Source: Nonomuraea spiralis
GTDB taxonomy: Bacteria > Actinomycetota > Actinomycetes > Streptosporangiales > Streptosporangiaceae
Assembly (NCBI RefSeq): GCF_014648435.1
Contig: NZ_BMRC01000005.1
Span: 62,001 to 126,000, forward strand
DNA length: 64,000 nt
Reading direction: 5' to 3'
Shown: positions 18,621 to 26,821 of the stretch, in pieces
Layout of the letters: each line of letters starts with the position of its first letter
Position numbering within the stretch: the first letter of the stretch is position 1
Made by a program: the position numbers and the translations under genes
The notes under the pieces: model-generated
What the model was told of the DNA's origin: nothing
What the model saw: the letters and a program-made list of their open reading frames with translations, nothing else
Database searches by the model: none

Positions 18621-20963
18621 ATGCTTCCGGCCATGCGTCAACCACTCCCGAGCCCCGAGGTGGCGGCGGCGATCGAGGCCGCGCTCGCCGAAGCGGCCTG
18701 GATCACGCGGACGGCCGACCGCCGCCGCCTGGCGAGCCGGCTGTCCCAGGAGCGGGGCTACGCCCGGCGGGCCGCCGCGGTCTGTCTGGCCCGGCCCGCG
18801 TTCGACGGCCACGCCAAGGAGCTGCGCCTGGCGCTCTCCGGCTGCGACGGGTGGACGGCGCCGGAGCTCGCCGCGTTCTTCACCGTCCTGGGGGAGCGGG
18901 GGCTCTGCTTCCGCGACGAGGAGTGGCTCGTGCTCGCGCTGGAGCCGGCGGCGGGCCTCGACGACAAGGGGCGCGCGACGGTCGGCGAACACCTGTGGCC
19001 GGTCATCGACGCGGTGTGCGAGGGCGGCATCGACGCCGGGGCCCGCCCCCGGCTCTATCGCCTGATCGGGCGCGTCTTCCGCACGGGCCCCGAGGCGATG
19101 CCCCTGGCGGCGCTGGTCCCCGGTGACGAGTGGGCGACGGCGTTGCGCGACCGCCTCGGTGACGCGCCGCCGGAGGGCCTGGTGCGGCTCGTCCACCACC
19201 TCACCGAGCTCGACAAACCGCGGCCCACCCAGCGGTGGCGCGTACGCTGCCGCGAGCTGCTGCGCGCCGACGGCGCGGGCGACCTCGTACGCGCCGCGAT
19301 GCGCGCCTTCGGTGAGGACACCGAGGTGCGGCGCCACTGGGGGACGGTCCGGTCGATCGTCTCCGACGCCAACGCCGACGTCGCCAGGGGGTTCGTCTGG
19401 GCGGTCGTCCTGCTGGAGGCCGACGACGCCGTGGCGGTGCTGTCGGAGCTCGTGCCGCGGGCCGCCGGAGTCCGGCGGGGGATGCGGGAGGATCTGAAGC
19501 TCGCCGGAGCCGCGATCAACGCGCTGGGCGACTGCGCCGACCCGGCCGCCGTGGGGGCGCTGTGGCGGCTGCGAGAGCTGATCAGGCACCGGGCGCTGCG
19601 CAAACAGATCGACATCGCGCTCGGCGCCGCCGCCCGCCGCTCCGGCATCACGCCCGGCCAGTTGCTGGAACGCAGTATCCCCGACCACGGGCTCGCCCCC
19701 GACGGCACGCTGACGCGCGCCATCGGCGACTGGACCGCGGTGTTGTCCGTCGAGGACGCCATGACCGTACGGCTCGGCTTCCGGTCGCCGGACGGCGCGA
19801 CGGTGCGCACCGTGCCCGCCGCGCTCAAGGAGAGCGACGACCTGGCGGCGCTCAAGGCCGTGCGGAAGGAGATCCGCCAGACGCTCTCGGCCGAACGCGC
19901 CCGCCTGGAGTCGCTGTTCACCGCGGACCGGGCGTGGCCGTACGAGGAGTGGGCCCGCCACTACCGCGACCACCCGATCACCGGCGCGGTGACGCGCGGG
20001 CTGATCTGGCGGTCCGGCGGGCGCGGCGTCCTGCCGGAGGAGGTCGTGCCCGGCTCGGAGGTCCGGTTGTGGCATCCCGCCCGCGCCTCCCTGGAGGAGA
20101 TCGCCGCCTGGCGGGGGACGGTGACCGCGCGGCGGCTGCGGCAGCCGTTCAAGCAGGCGTACCGCGAGGTCTACCTGCTCACCCCGGCCGAGGAGCAGGC
20201 GCGCGTCCACTCCGACCGCTTCGCCGCCCACATCGTCGACCACCCCCGCCTCTACGCGCTGCTCAGACAGCGCCAGTGGCGCACCACCTGGCTCGGCGCC
20301 TTCTACGACGGCCACGCCACCGAGGCGAAGAAGGAGCTGGCCGAAGGCGCCTGGCAGGTCGGCTTCCGCTACGAGAGCGCCCACGTCGAAGGCGGCGAGG
20401 TGACGCTGGCCGCCACCGGCCGGATCCGCTTCGCCCGGCGGCAGGGGCGCGGGTTCGCGCAGGCGGAGCTGGCCGAGGTGCCACCGCTGGTGTTCAGCGA
20501 GGCGATGCGCGACGCCGACCTCTTCGTGGCCCTCACCTCGATCGCCGCCGACCCCGACTGGCGGGACCGCGGCGAGGACGACCACCGGACCTACTGGCGC
20601 CACACCTCCACCGGCCCGCTGCCGCCGTCGGCCGAGGTGCGGCATGACGCGCTGGCCCGGCTGATCCCGCGTACGTCCATCGCCGACCGGCTCACCCTCG
20701 CCGACCGGTTCCTCGTGGTCCAGGGGGATCTGCGCATGTACAAGATCCATCTGGGCAGCGCGAACGTCCTGATGGACCCGGACGACGCCTATCTGTGCCT
20801 GGTCCCGGCCCGCAAACGCGATTCCCGGCTCTTCCTCCCCTTCGAGGAGGACGGGCAGTTGTCGCTCATCCTCAGCAAGGCGTTCCTGCTGGCCGCCGAC
20901 AGCAAGATCACCGACGAGCACATTCTCCGCCAGATCGAGGGGACCCGCCGAAACGGGGAGTGA
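18621..20963 (+). CDS. DUF4132 domain-containing protein
   Basis: 780 residues (or 776 if the ATG at 18633 is used). The N-terminal 350 residues are helical and HEAT-like. The C-terminal half matches the DUF4132/MolR-like pattern: QPFKQAYREVYLLTPAE, the RQRQW segment, PPLVFSEAMRDADLFVALTS, FLVVQGDLRMYKIHLGSANV, and the ending LPFEEDGQLSLILSKAFLLA. DUF4132 proteins are large cytosolic proteins of unsettled function, often next to WGR, MoxR or membrane partners. Here the partners would be the coiled-coil membrane protein 63 nt downstream and the two-TM protein encoded divergently. Confidence 0.75.
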   Translation: MLPAMRQPLPSPEVAAAIEAALAEAAWITRTADRRRLASRLSQERGYARRAAAVCLARPAFDGHAKELRLALSGCDGWTAPELAAFFTVLGERGLCFRDEEWLVLALEPAAGLDDKGRATVGEHLWPVIDAVCEGGIDAGARPRLYRLIGRVFRTGPEAMPLAALVPGDEWATALRDRLGDAPPEGLVRLVHHLTELDKPRPTQRWRVRCRELLRADGAGDLVRAAMRAFGEDTEVRRHWGTVRSIVSDANADVARGFVWAVVLLEADDAVAVLSELVPRAAGVRRGMREDLKLAGAAINALGDCADPAAVGALWRLRELIRHRALRKQIDIALGAAARRSGITPGQLLERSIPDHGLAPDGTLTRAIGDWTAVLSVEDAMTVRLGFRSPDGATVRTVPAALKESDDLAALKAVRKEIRQTLSAERARLESLFTADRAWPYEEWARHYRDHPITGAVTRGLIWRSGGRGVLPEEVVPGSEVRLWHPARASLEEIAAWRGTVTARRLRQPFKQAYREVYLLTPAEEQARVHSDRFAAHIVDHPRLYALLRQRQWRTTWLGAFYDGHATEAKKELAEGAWQVGFRYESAHVEGGEVTLAATGRIRFARRQGRGFAQAELAEVPPLVFSEAMRDADLFVALTSIAADPDWRDRGEDDHRTYWRHTSTGPLPPSAEVRHDALARLIPRTSIADRLTLADRFLVVQGDLRMYKIHLGSANVLMDPDDAYLCLVPARKRDSRLFLPFEEDGQLSLILSKAFLLAADSKITDEHILRQIEGTRRNGE

Positions 20964-21026
20964 ACGGTGGGCCTGGTTCGTTTCCCGGGGTGCAGCGCGG
21001 CCGTTCCTTTGCCAGGAGGGGAAATG

Positions 21027-22107
21027 ATGGCGGATCCGGATCCTGAGTTCTTCTCCGTCGGAGTGACGCTGGCCGCCCTTTTCTGGGTGAGCATGCTGGT
21101 GGAAAGCCACCTGAGGGCCGATCAGCTTCTTCTCGACCGGATCGCGAGCAAGCGCGACGAGCTCGATTCGCTGCGCAAGCTGGAGGCCGACGTCGAACGG
21201 AGGACGAAAGAAGCGGCGAGCACGCTCGAACGGCGTGTCAGGCAGTTGCGGGAGCTGGACGCGCAATTGGCGGAGCAACTTCGACGGCATGGCGACGAGC
21301 GTTCGAAGATTGCCGCCGATCTGGACGCGGTGAACGTGCGGATCGCCAGGAACATCGATGAGTCCTTTCGGGTGCTGGGGGACTCCACGCCGGTGCTCGC
21401 CGACGATCGCCCGGATGGTTCACCGTTTTGGCGTGCGATGGGAAAGGGCATTCTCGATCGCCTCGGCGGTGTTCTGGGCACCCGTCGTGGGAGCGGCGTT
21501 CCCGCAGGTCGGGAGTCATTCGTCGCTTCACGGGCCTGGCTGGTCTCGCTGATCTCCCGCCGTTCCGGCGTGGAACTCCGTGAGCAGTGGATCAGCCGAC
21601 AACGAATGTTGTTACGCCAGAACGGCCGGTTGTTCCGGAGAACGGCGCGACTGGCCGTGGACGAGCAGGCCGTTCTCGGGGAAATCGCCAAGAAGGTCGA
21701 CTTCGCCGCGCTGCCGCCAGAGGAACGGGCGGCCTGGTCGAAAGTGCTGACCCTGCTGGAGAACCTTCGCGAGAACCGGCGCCGCGCGTCGAGAATCCGC
21801 ACGCTCGCCGCGCTCCGGGAGGCCGAGAAACGCAAGCTGGAACGCCTGCACCGGCTGCGTGTCCTGCTGGGGCCCTGGTTGCCGCTCGTGACCTGCGTCG
21901 CGGGCGGCTGGACCGTGCTGGTCGCACTGATGGCCCTCCAAGGCGGAGTATCACCATGTCCCGAACGCGGAAGGGGACCTGGCCCGGCCGCCCTACCGTT
22001 CCGTCAAGTGGGGGAGGCGGGTCACCGGTTTCCTCGCGACGGCCATGGTTCTCGCCCCGCCGGTCGTCGCCGGGGTCATCATGTACCGGCTGGCGAGCGG
22101 GGCGTGA
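21027..22107 (+). CDS. Coiled-coil membrane protein, interrupted by an apparent frameshift near 21945
   Basis: The start at ATG 21027 has AGGAGG (21014-21019) seven bases upstream (ATG 21024 is the alternative). The N-terminus is hydrophobic (VGVTLAALFWVSMLVES), followed by long charged coiled coils (about 30-115 and 200-290) and a TM helix (LPLVTCVAGGWTVLVALMAL). Just after this helix the frame loses its GC-rich third positions, while the +1 frame becomes typical and encodes SVKWGRRVTGFLATAMVLAP, a further TM helix, and a TGA at 22105-22107. The two halves join naturally near 21943-21957. A sequencing error, a real mutation or programmed shifting are all possible. GC is lower than in the neighbours. 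It probably works with the DUF4132 protein upstream. No family recognised. Confidence 0.55.
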
Positions 22108-22175
22108 CGTCGTGGACGTTCGTCGTGGCGGCGGTCGTGCCCGATGGTCTCGGGGGTCGAGGCGGGTGTCCTCCA

Positions 22176-22191
22176 ACACGACATGTTGGGT
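22176..22191 (+). promoter_or_regulatory. NrdR box 1
   Basis: ACACGACATGTTGGGT matches the published NrdR-box consensus (acaCwAtATaTwGtgt) at 12 of 16 positions. It starts exactly 31 bp before box 2, the three-helical-turn spacing reported for tandem NrdR boxes. Confidence 0.7.
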
Positions 22192-22206
22192 GTGACTTTT
22201 TGATCC

Positions 22207-22222
22207 GCCCTATATATGGTGT
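22207..22222 (+). promoter_or_regulatory. NrdR box 2 overlapping the likely nrdAB -10 region
   Basis: GCCCTATATATGGTGT matches the NrdR consensus at 13 of 16 positions. The TATATAT inside it is the most plausible -10 element, so NrdR binding would occlude the promoter. Transcription would start just before the riboswitch. Confidence 0.75.
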
Positions 22223-22227
22223 CCCCT

Positions 22228-22412
22228 GCAGCCGGTTCGGTCGCCCATCCAGGGCGGTCGAGGCAAGAGGGAACCTGGTGGAAATCCGGGACTGCCCCGC
22301 AGCGGTGAGTGGGAACGACCGCCGTCAGGCGCACTGGGCCAAGGGCCTGGGAAGCGACGGCCAGTAGGCAGCAGCGACATGCCCACGAGTCCGAAGACCT
22401 GCCGGCGCGCCG
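22228..22412 (+). ncRNA. Cobalamin (AdoCbl) riboswitch upstream of nrdAB
   Basis: Conserved elements of the cobalamin aptamer are present in order: a P1 strand at GCCGGT (22231), the segment AAGAGGGAACCTGGTGGAAA and the following CCGGGACTGCCCCGCAGCGG, and the 3' B12 box GTCCGAAGACCTGCCGGC ending near 22408, whose GCCGGC closes P1. In Streptomyces the class Ia nrdABS operon is shut off by coenzyme B12 through such a riboswitch when the B12-dependent class II reductase can serve. A GC-rich hairpin (22428-22434 with 22444-22450) downstream may be part of the expression platform. Exact ends are approximate. Confidence 0.88.
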
Positions 22413-22553
22413 TGCACGATCATGCGTGCGCGGCTGCTCCGAGGCCGCGCGGGACGGCTGACGGCACCGGCGCGAGGGCTGTGCGGCGTCCTTGCCGGCG
22501 CCTCCTGCGCGTGTTCTCGGAGTACCTGACCGAGTTCACGAGGGGAGAGCGCA

Positions 22554-24947
22554 GTGACGGTCACCGGGGACCCATCGATCGACCTGGCCGAGACGGCGCG
22601 GGCGGACGGCGACAAGCGCGCACCGCGGCGCGTCCAGATGCAGGTGCGCAAGCGCAACGGCACCGCCGAGCCGGTCGACGTCAACAAGATCGTACGCGCG
22701 GTGGAACGCTGCGCGACCGATCTGACCGACATCGACCCGATGCGGGTGGCCACCAAGACGATCAGCGGGCTCTACGACGGGGCGACCACCTCCGAGCTGG
22801 ACCGCCTGTCGATCCAGACCGCCGCCGAGATGATCGGCGAGGAGCCGCAGTACTCACGCCTGGCCGCGCGCCTGCTGGCCGGCTACGTCGACAAGGAGGT
22901 CCGCGGGCAGGGCGTGGCCTCCTTCAGCCAGGCGATCCGGCTGGGCCACGCCGAAGGGCTCATCGGCGACGAGACCGCCGCGTTCGTCGAAGCCAACGCC
23001 CGCAAGCTGGACGACGCCATCGACGCCACCGCCGACCTGCGCTTCGAGTACTTCGGCCTGCGCACGGTCTACGACCGCTACCTGCTGCGCCACCCGACCA
23101 CCCGGCTGGTGGTCGAGACGCCGCAGTACTGGCTGCTGCGTGTGGCGTGCGGGCTGGCCGAGACGCCCGCCGAGGCCGTCGGGTTCTACCGGCTCATGTC
23201 GTCGCTGGCCTATCTGCCCAGTTCGCCGACGCTGTTCAACTCCGGTACGCGGCACACGCAGATGTCCTCCTGCTACCTGGTCGACTCGCCCCTGGACGAG
23301 ATCGGCTCCATCTACGACCGCTACGCGCAGGTGGCCCAGCTGTCGAAGTTCGCCGGCGGGATCGGCATCTCCTGGTCGCGGGTGCGCTCGCGCGGCGCGC
23401 TGATCCGCGGCACGAACGGGCACTCCAACGGCATCGTCCCGTGGTTGCGCACGCTCGACGCGTCCGTGGCCGCGGTCAACCAGGGCGGCCGGCGCAAGGG
23501 CGCGGCCTGCGTCTACCTGGAGCCCTGGCACCCGGACGTCGAGGAGTTCCTGGAGCTGCGCGACAACACCGGCGAGGACGCCCGCCGTACCCACAACCTC
23601 AACCTGGCCAACTGGATCCCCGACGAGTTCATGCGCCGCGTCGAGGCCGACGGCACATGGTCGCTGTTCGACCCGGACGAGGTGCCGGAGCTGCCCGACC
23701 TGTGGGGCGAGGCGTTCGAGGAGGCCTACCGCGCCGCCGAGCAGGCGGGCCGGTACGTCCGCCAGGTCAAGGCCCGCGACCTGTACGCCAAGATGATGCG
23801 CACCCTCGCCCAGACCGGCAACGGCTGGATGACCTTCAAGGACGCCGCCAACCGCCTGTGCAACCAGGCGGCCGAGCCCGGCAACGTGGTGCACCTGTCC
23901 AACCTGTGCACCGAGATCATCGAGGTCTCCAACGACGCCGAGACCGCGGTCTGCAACCTGGGCTCGGTCAACCTCGCCGCCCACGTGACCGGCGACGGCA
24001 TCGACTGGGACCGCCTGCGCGTCACCGTACGGACCGCGGTGACCTTCCTGGACCGCGTGATCGACATCAACTACTACCCGAGCGAGCAGGCCGCGGCCAG
24101 CAACCCGCGCTGGCGTCCGGTCGGCCTCGGCGTGATGGGCCTCCAGGACGTGCTCTTCGCCCTGCGCCTGCCGTTCGACTCGGCCGAGGCCAAGGAGCTG
24201 TCCACCCGCGTCGCCGAGGAGATCTACCTGTCGGCGCTGGAGACCTCGGCCGGTCTCGCCGAGCGCTTCGGCGCCCACCCCGCCTACGACCAGACGTGGG
24301 CGGCGCGCGGCAGGCTCCAGCACGACCTGTGGGGGGAGAGCGGCACCCAGACCGAGCGGTGGGACGCGGTGCGCGAGCGCGTCGCCGCGTACGGGCTGCG
24401 CAACTCGCTGCTGATCGCGATCGCGCCGACCGCCACCATCGCCTCGATCGTCGGCTGCTACGAGTGCATCGAGCCGCAGGTGTCCAACCTCTTCAAGCGC
24501 GAGACGCTGAGCGGCGAGTTCCTGCAGATCAACAACGCGCTGGTGGCCGAGCTGAAGTCGCGCGGACTGTGGACCGAGCGGGTCAGGGCCGCCATCAAGC
24601 AGGCCGAGGGCTCGGTGCAGGGCATCGCCGAACTGCCCGAGGACGTGCGCCGGCTGTTCCGCACCGCCTGGGAACTGCCCCAGCGGGCGCTGGTCGACAT
24701 GGCCGCCGCGCGCTCGCCGTACATCGACCAGAGCCAGTCGCTCAACCTGTTCATGAGCGCGCCGACGATCGACAAGCTCTCCTCGATGTACCTGTACGCC
24801 TGGAAGTCCGGGCTGAAGACCACCTACTACCTGCGCTCGCGACCGGCCACCCGCATCCAGCAGGCCACCGTGCCCCTCGTGAACAAGTCCGAGGAGGCTC
24901 TGGTCTGCTCGCTGGAGAACCCCGAGTCCTGCGAGGCCTGCCAGTGA
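22554..24947 (+). CDS. nrdA: Class Ia ribonucleotide reductase, large (alpha) subunit
   Basis: 797 residues from a GTG with GGGGAG upstream. N-terminal ATP-cone (about 28-115: RKRNGTAEPVDVNKIVRAVE), then the ten-stranded alpha/beta barrel. Catalytic residues: C240 (SSCYLVDS), the NLCTEI motif with C452 and E454, and C467 (AVCNLGSVNL). The C-terminus ends CSLENPESCEACQ with the mobile redox cysteines (C785, C793, C796) that are re-reduced by thioredoxin or glutaredoxin-like donors. It reduces ribonucleoside diphosphates to deoxy forms with NrdB, encoded 17 nt downstream. Expression is predicted to be under NrdR and a cobalamin riboswitch. No nrdS-type AraC regulator follows, unlike in S. coelicolor. 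Confidence 0.95.
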   Translation: MTVTGDPSIDLAETARADGDKRAPRRVQMQVRKRNGTAEPVDVNKIVRAVERCATDLTDIDPMRVATKTISGLYDGATTSELDRLSIQTAAEMIGEEPQYSRLAARLLAGYVDKEVRGQGVASFSQAIRLGHAEGLIGDETAAFVEANARKLDDAIDATADLRFEYFGLRTVYDRYLLRHPTTRLVVETPQYWLLRVACGLAETPAEAVGFYRLMSSLAYLPSSPTLFNSGTRHTQMSSCYLVDSPLDEIGSIYDRYAQVAQLSKFAGGIGISWSRVRSRGALIRGTNGHSNGIVPWLRTLDASVAAVNQGGRRKGAACVYLEPWHPDVEEFLELRDNTGEDARRTHNLNLANWIPDEFMRRVEADGTWSLFDPDEVPELPDLWGEAFEEAYRAAEQAGRYVRQVKARDLYAKMMRTLAQTGNGWMTFKDAANRLCNQAAEPGNVVHLSNLCTEIIEVSNDAETAVCNLGSVNLAAHVTGDGIDWDRLRVTVRTAVTFLDRVIDINYYPSEQAAASNPRWRPVGLGVMGLQDVLFALRLPFDSAEAKELSTRVAEEIYLSALETSAGLAERFGAHPAYDQTWAARGRLQHDLWGESGTQTERWDAVRERVAAYGLRNSLLIAIAPTATIASIVGCYECIEPQVSNLFKRETLSGEFLQINNALVAELKSRGLWTERVRAAIKQAEGSVQGIAELPEDVRRLFRTAWELPQRALVDMAAARSPYIDQSQSLNLFMSAPTIDKLSSMYLYAWKSGLKTTYYLRSRPATRIQQATVPLVNKSEEALVCSLENPESCEACQ

Positions 24948-24964
24948 ACCCCCAGGAGAACCCG

Positions 24965-25960
24965 ATGTTGCTCGACCCCGGCATGAGCCTGACCCTGCGG
25001 CCCATGCGCTACCCGCTCTTCTTCGACCGCTACCGCGACGCGATCAAGAACACCTGGACGGTCGAGGAGGTGGACCTCCACTCCGACCTCAAGGACCTGG
25101 CCAGGCTGTCGGCGGCCGAGCGCCACCTGGTCAGCCGCCTGGTCGCCTTCTTCGCCACCGGCGACACGATCGTCGCCAACAACCTGGTGCTCAACCTCTA
25201 CCAGCACGTCAACGCGCCCGAGGCGCGCCTGTACCTGAGCAGGCAGCTCTTCGAGGAGGCCGTGCACGTCCAGTTCTACCTGAACCTGCTCGACACGTAC
25301 GTGCCGGACGAGGAGGAGCGGTTCGCGGCGTTCGCCGCCGTGGAGAACATCCCGTCCATCCGCCGTAAGGCCGAGTTCTGCTTCCGCTGGATCGACTCGA
25401 TCGGCAACCTCCAGCGGCTGGAGACCCGCGACGACCGGCGTGCCTTCCTGCTCAACCTGATCTGCTTCGCCGCCTGCATCGAGGGCCTGTTCTTCTACGG
25501 CGCCTTCGCCTACGTCTACTTCCTGCGCTCGCGCGGCCTGCTGAACGGGCTGGCCTCGGGCACCAACTGGGTCTTCCGCGACGAGTCCATGCACATGGCC
25601 TTCGCCTTCGACGTGGTCGACGTCGTACGGCAGGAGGAGCCGGACCTCTTCGACGAGAAGATGGCCGCCCAGGTCAAGGAGATGCTCGCCGAGGCGGTGG
25701 ACTGCGAGGCCCAGTTCGCCGAGGACCTGCTCGGGCAGGGCGTGCCGGGCATGTCGACCGGGGACATGCGCACCTACCTGGAACACGTGGCCGACCGGCG
25801 GCTGGCCCAGCTCGGCATCGAGCCGCTGTACGGGGCGAAGAACCCGTTCGCGTTCATGGAGTTGCAGGATGTGCAGGAGTTGTCGAACTTCTTCGAGCGG
25901 CGCGTGTCGGCGTACCAGGTGGGGGTGACCGGCTCGGTCAGCTTCGACGCCGACTTCTGA
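24965..25960 (+). CDS. nrdB: Class Ia ribonucleotide reductase, small (beta) subunit
   Basis: 331 residues from the ATG at 24965 with AGGAG 6 nt upstream. The ferritin-like fold has the full metal-ligand set: D67, E98, H101 (EEAVHVQFY), E173 (CIEGLFF), E207 and H210 (DESMHMAF). The radical tyrosine position four residues after H101 is Y105, so this is a tyrosyl-radical class Ia type and not the tyrosine-less class Ic. The C-terminus (SVSFDADF) would dock in NrdA. Co-transcribed with nrdA. Confidence 0.95.
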   Translation: MLLDPGMSLTLRPMRYPLFFDRYRDAIKNTWTVEEVDLHSDLKDLARLSAAERHLVSRLVAFFATGDTIVANNLVLNLYQHVNAPEARLYLSRQLFEEAVHVQFYLNLLDTYVPDEEERFAAFAAVENIPSIRRKAEFCFRWIDSIGNLQRLETRDDRRAFLLNLICFAACIEGLFFYGAFAYVYFLRSRGLLNGLASGTNWVFRDESMHMAFAFDVVDVVRQEEPDLFDEKMAAQVKEMLAEAVDCEAQFAEDLLGQGVPGMSTGDMRTYLEHVADRRLAQLGIEPLYGAKNPFAFMELQDVQELSNFFERRVSAYQVGVTGSVSFDADF

Positions 25961-25987
25961 CGTCGAAGCCGGCAACCTCGCAAGGAG

Positions 25988-26025
25988 GGATCCGGCGGCG
26001 GCCATGACCAGCGCCGCCGTGATCC
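25988..26025. terminator. Hairpin terminator after nrdAB (convergent with LysE gene)
   Basis: GGATCCGGCGGCG (25988-26000) pairs with CGCCGCCG-T-GATCC (26012-26025) with a single bulge and an 11-nt loop. It lies between the converging nrdB and LysE-type genes. Confidence 0.6.
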
Positions 26026-26054
26026 CGCCCGGCACCGATCATGGGTCTCGAATC

Positions 26055-26702
26055 CTAGCGTTGGGTCGCGAGAGTGATGCCCAAGCCGATGAACACGGTT
26101 CCGGTCGCGGCGTCGAGCCGGCGGCGCACCGCCTGCCGATTGCGCAGCCAGCCACCGAGCCGCCCCGCCAGTACGCCGACCGTCGCGTCGGCCAGGAACT
26201 CCAAGACGATCAACACCGCGCCCAGGATGGTGAACTGCAGCCAGACAGGCCCCGCCCCGGGATCAATGAACTGGGGCAGGAAAGCGACCATGAACGCGAA
26301 CGTCTGCGGGTTGGCCGCAGAGGACACCACGCCGTTGAGGAAGGCGCGCCTGCCGGTCATCCCGCCGGCCGAATCGGTGGCCTGCCCCTTCTTGAGGTTG
26401 CGGAACATCTGTACGCCGAGGTAGATCAGGTACGCGGCCCCGGCGAGCCGCAGCACCGTGAACACGACGGGGAACGCCGTCAGCAGCATGGAGAGCCCGG
26501 CTGCGGCCGCGGCGACGTACAACGCGTCACCCGTGATCACACCGAGCGTGGCCAGCAGCCCGGCCCGGGCGCCGCCCCGCATGCCGCATCCCATGACGAA
26601 CAGCATGTCGGGGCCAGGGGTGATCAAAGCCACGATAGTGGTCGCCGTGAACACGGCGAGCAGGTGTAAATCAATCGGCATTTGGGTAATTTTGCCATTC
26701 AC
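26055..26702 (-). CDS. LysE/RhtB-family amino-acid exporter
   Basis: 215 residues if the GTG at 26702 is used (GGGAG 7 nt upstream); an ATG at 26681 is the other choice. Six transmembrane helices with the family signature ITPGPDMLFVMGCGMRGGARAG near the N-terminus and SAANPQTFAFMVAFLPQF in the middle. Exports amino acids or derivatives such as homoserine lactone by proton antiport. The first codons are richer in A/T than the surroundings. No regulator is adjacent. Confidence 0.88.
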   Translation of the reverse strand: MNGKITQMPIDLHLLAVFTATTIVALITPGPDMLFVMGCGMRGGARAGLLATLGVITGDALYVAAAAAGLSMLLTAFPVVFTVLRLAGAAYLIYLGVQMFRNLKKGQATDSAGGMTGRRAFLNGVVSSAANPQTFAFMVAFLPQFIDPGAGPVWLQFTILGAVLIVLEFLADATVGVLAGRLGGWLRNRQAVRRRLDAATGTVFIGLGITLATQR

Positions 26703-26821
26703 CCACGAGCTCCCGCATTCGAGATCGCCTCTGTGTGCGGCGCCCGCGCCTGGACGACGAACGCATCCGCGTCCAGGGCAGGGCGGCAGCGTCCGTACCG
26801 TCAGGACGTGTCCTCACAGGA

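Noticed and set aside
22428..22450. Intrinsic terminator of the riboswitch
   Set aside because: The hairpin is good (7 bp, 9-nt loop) but no T-run follows, so it cannot be called a terminator; translational control or Rho-type termination is equally possible.
22379..24964. Open frame running through nrdA into nrdB, which would suggest an NrdB fusion
   Set aside because: Upstream of 24965 the frame is the antisense-like Arg-rich reading of nrdA. NrdB begins at an ATG with its own AGGAG.
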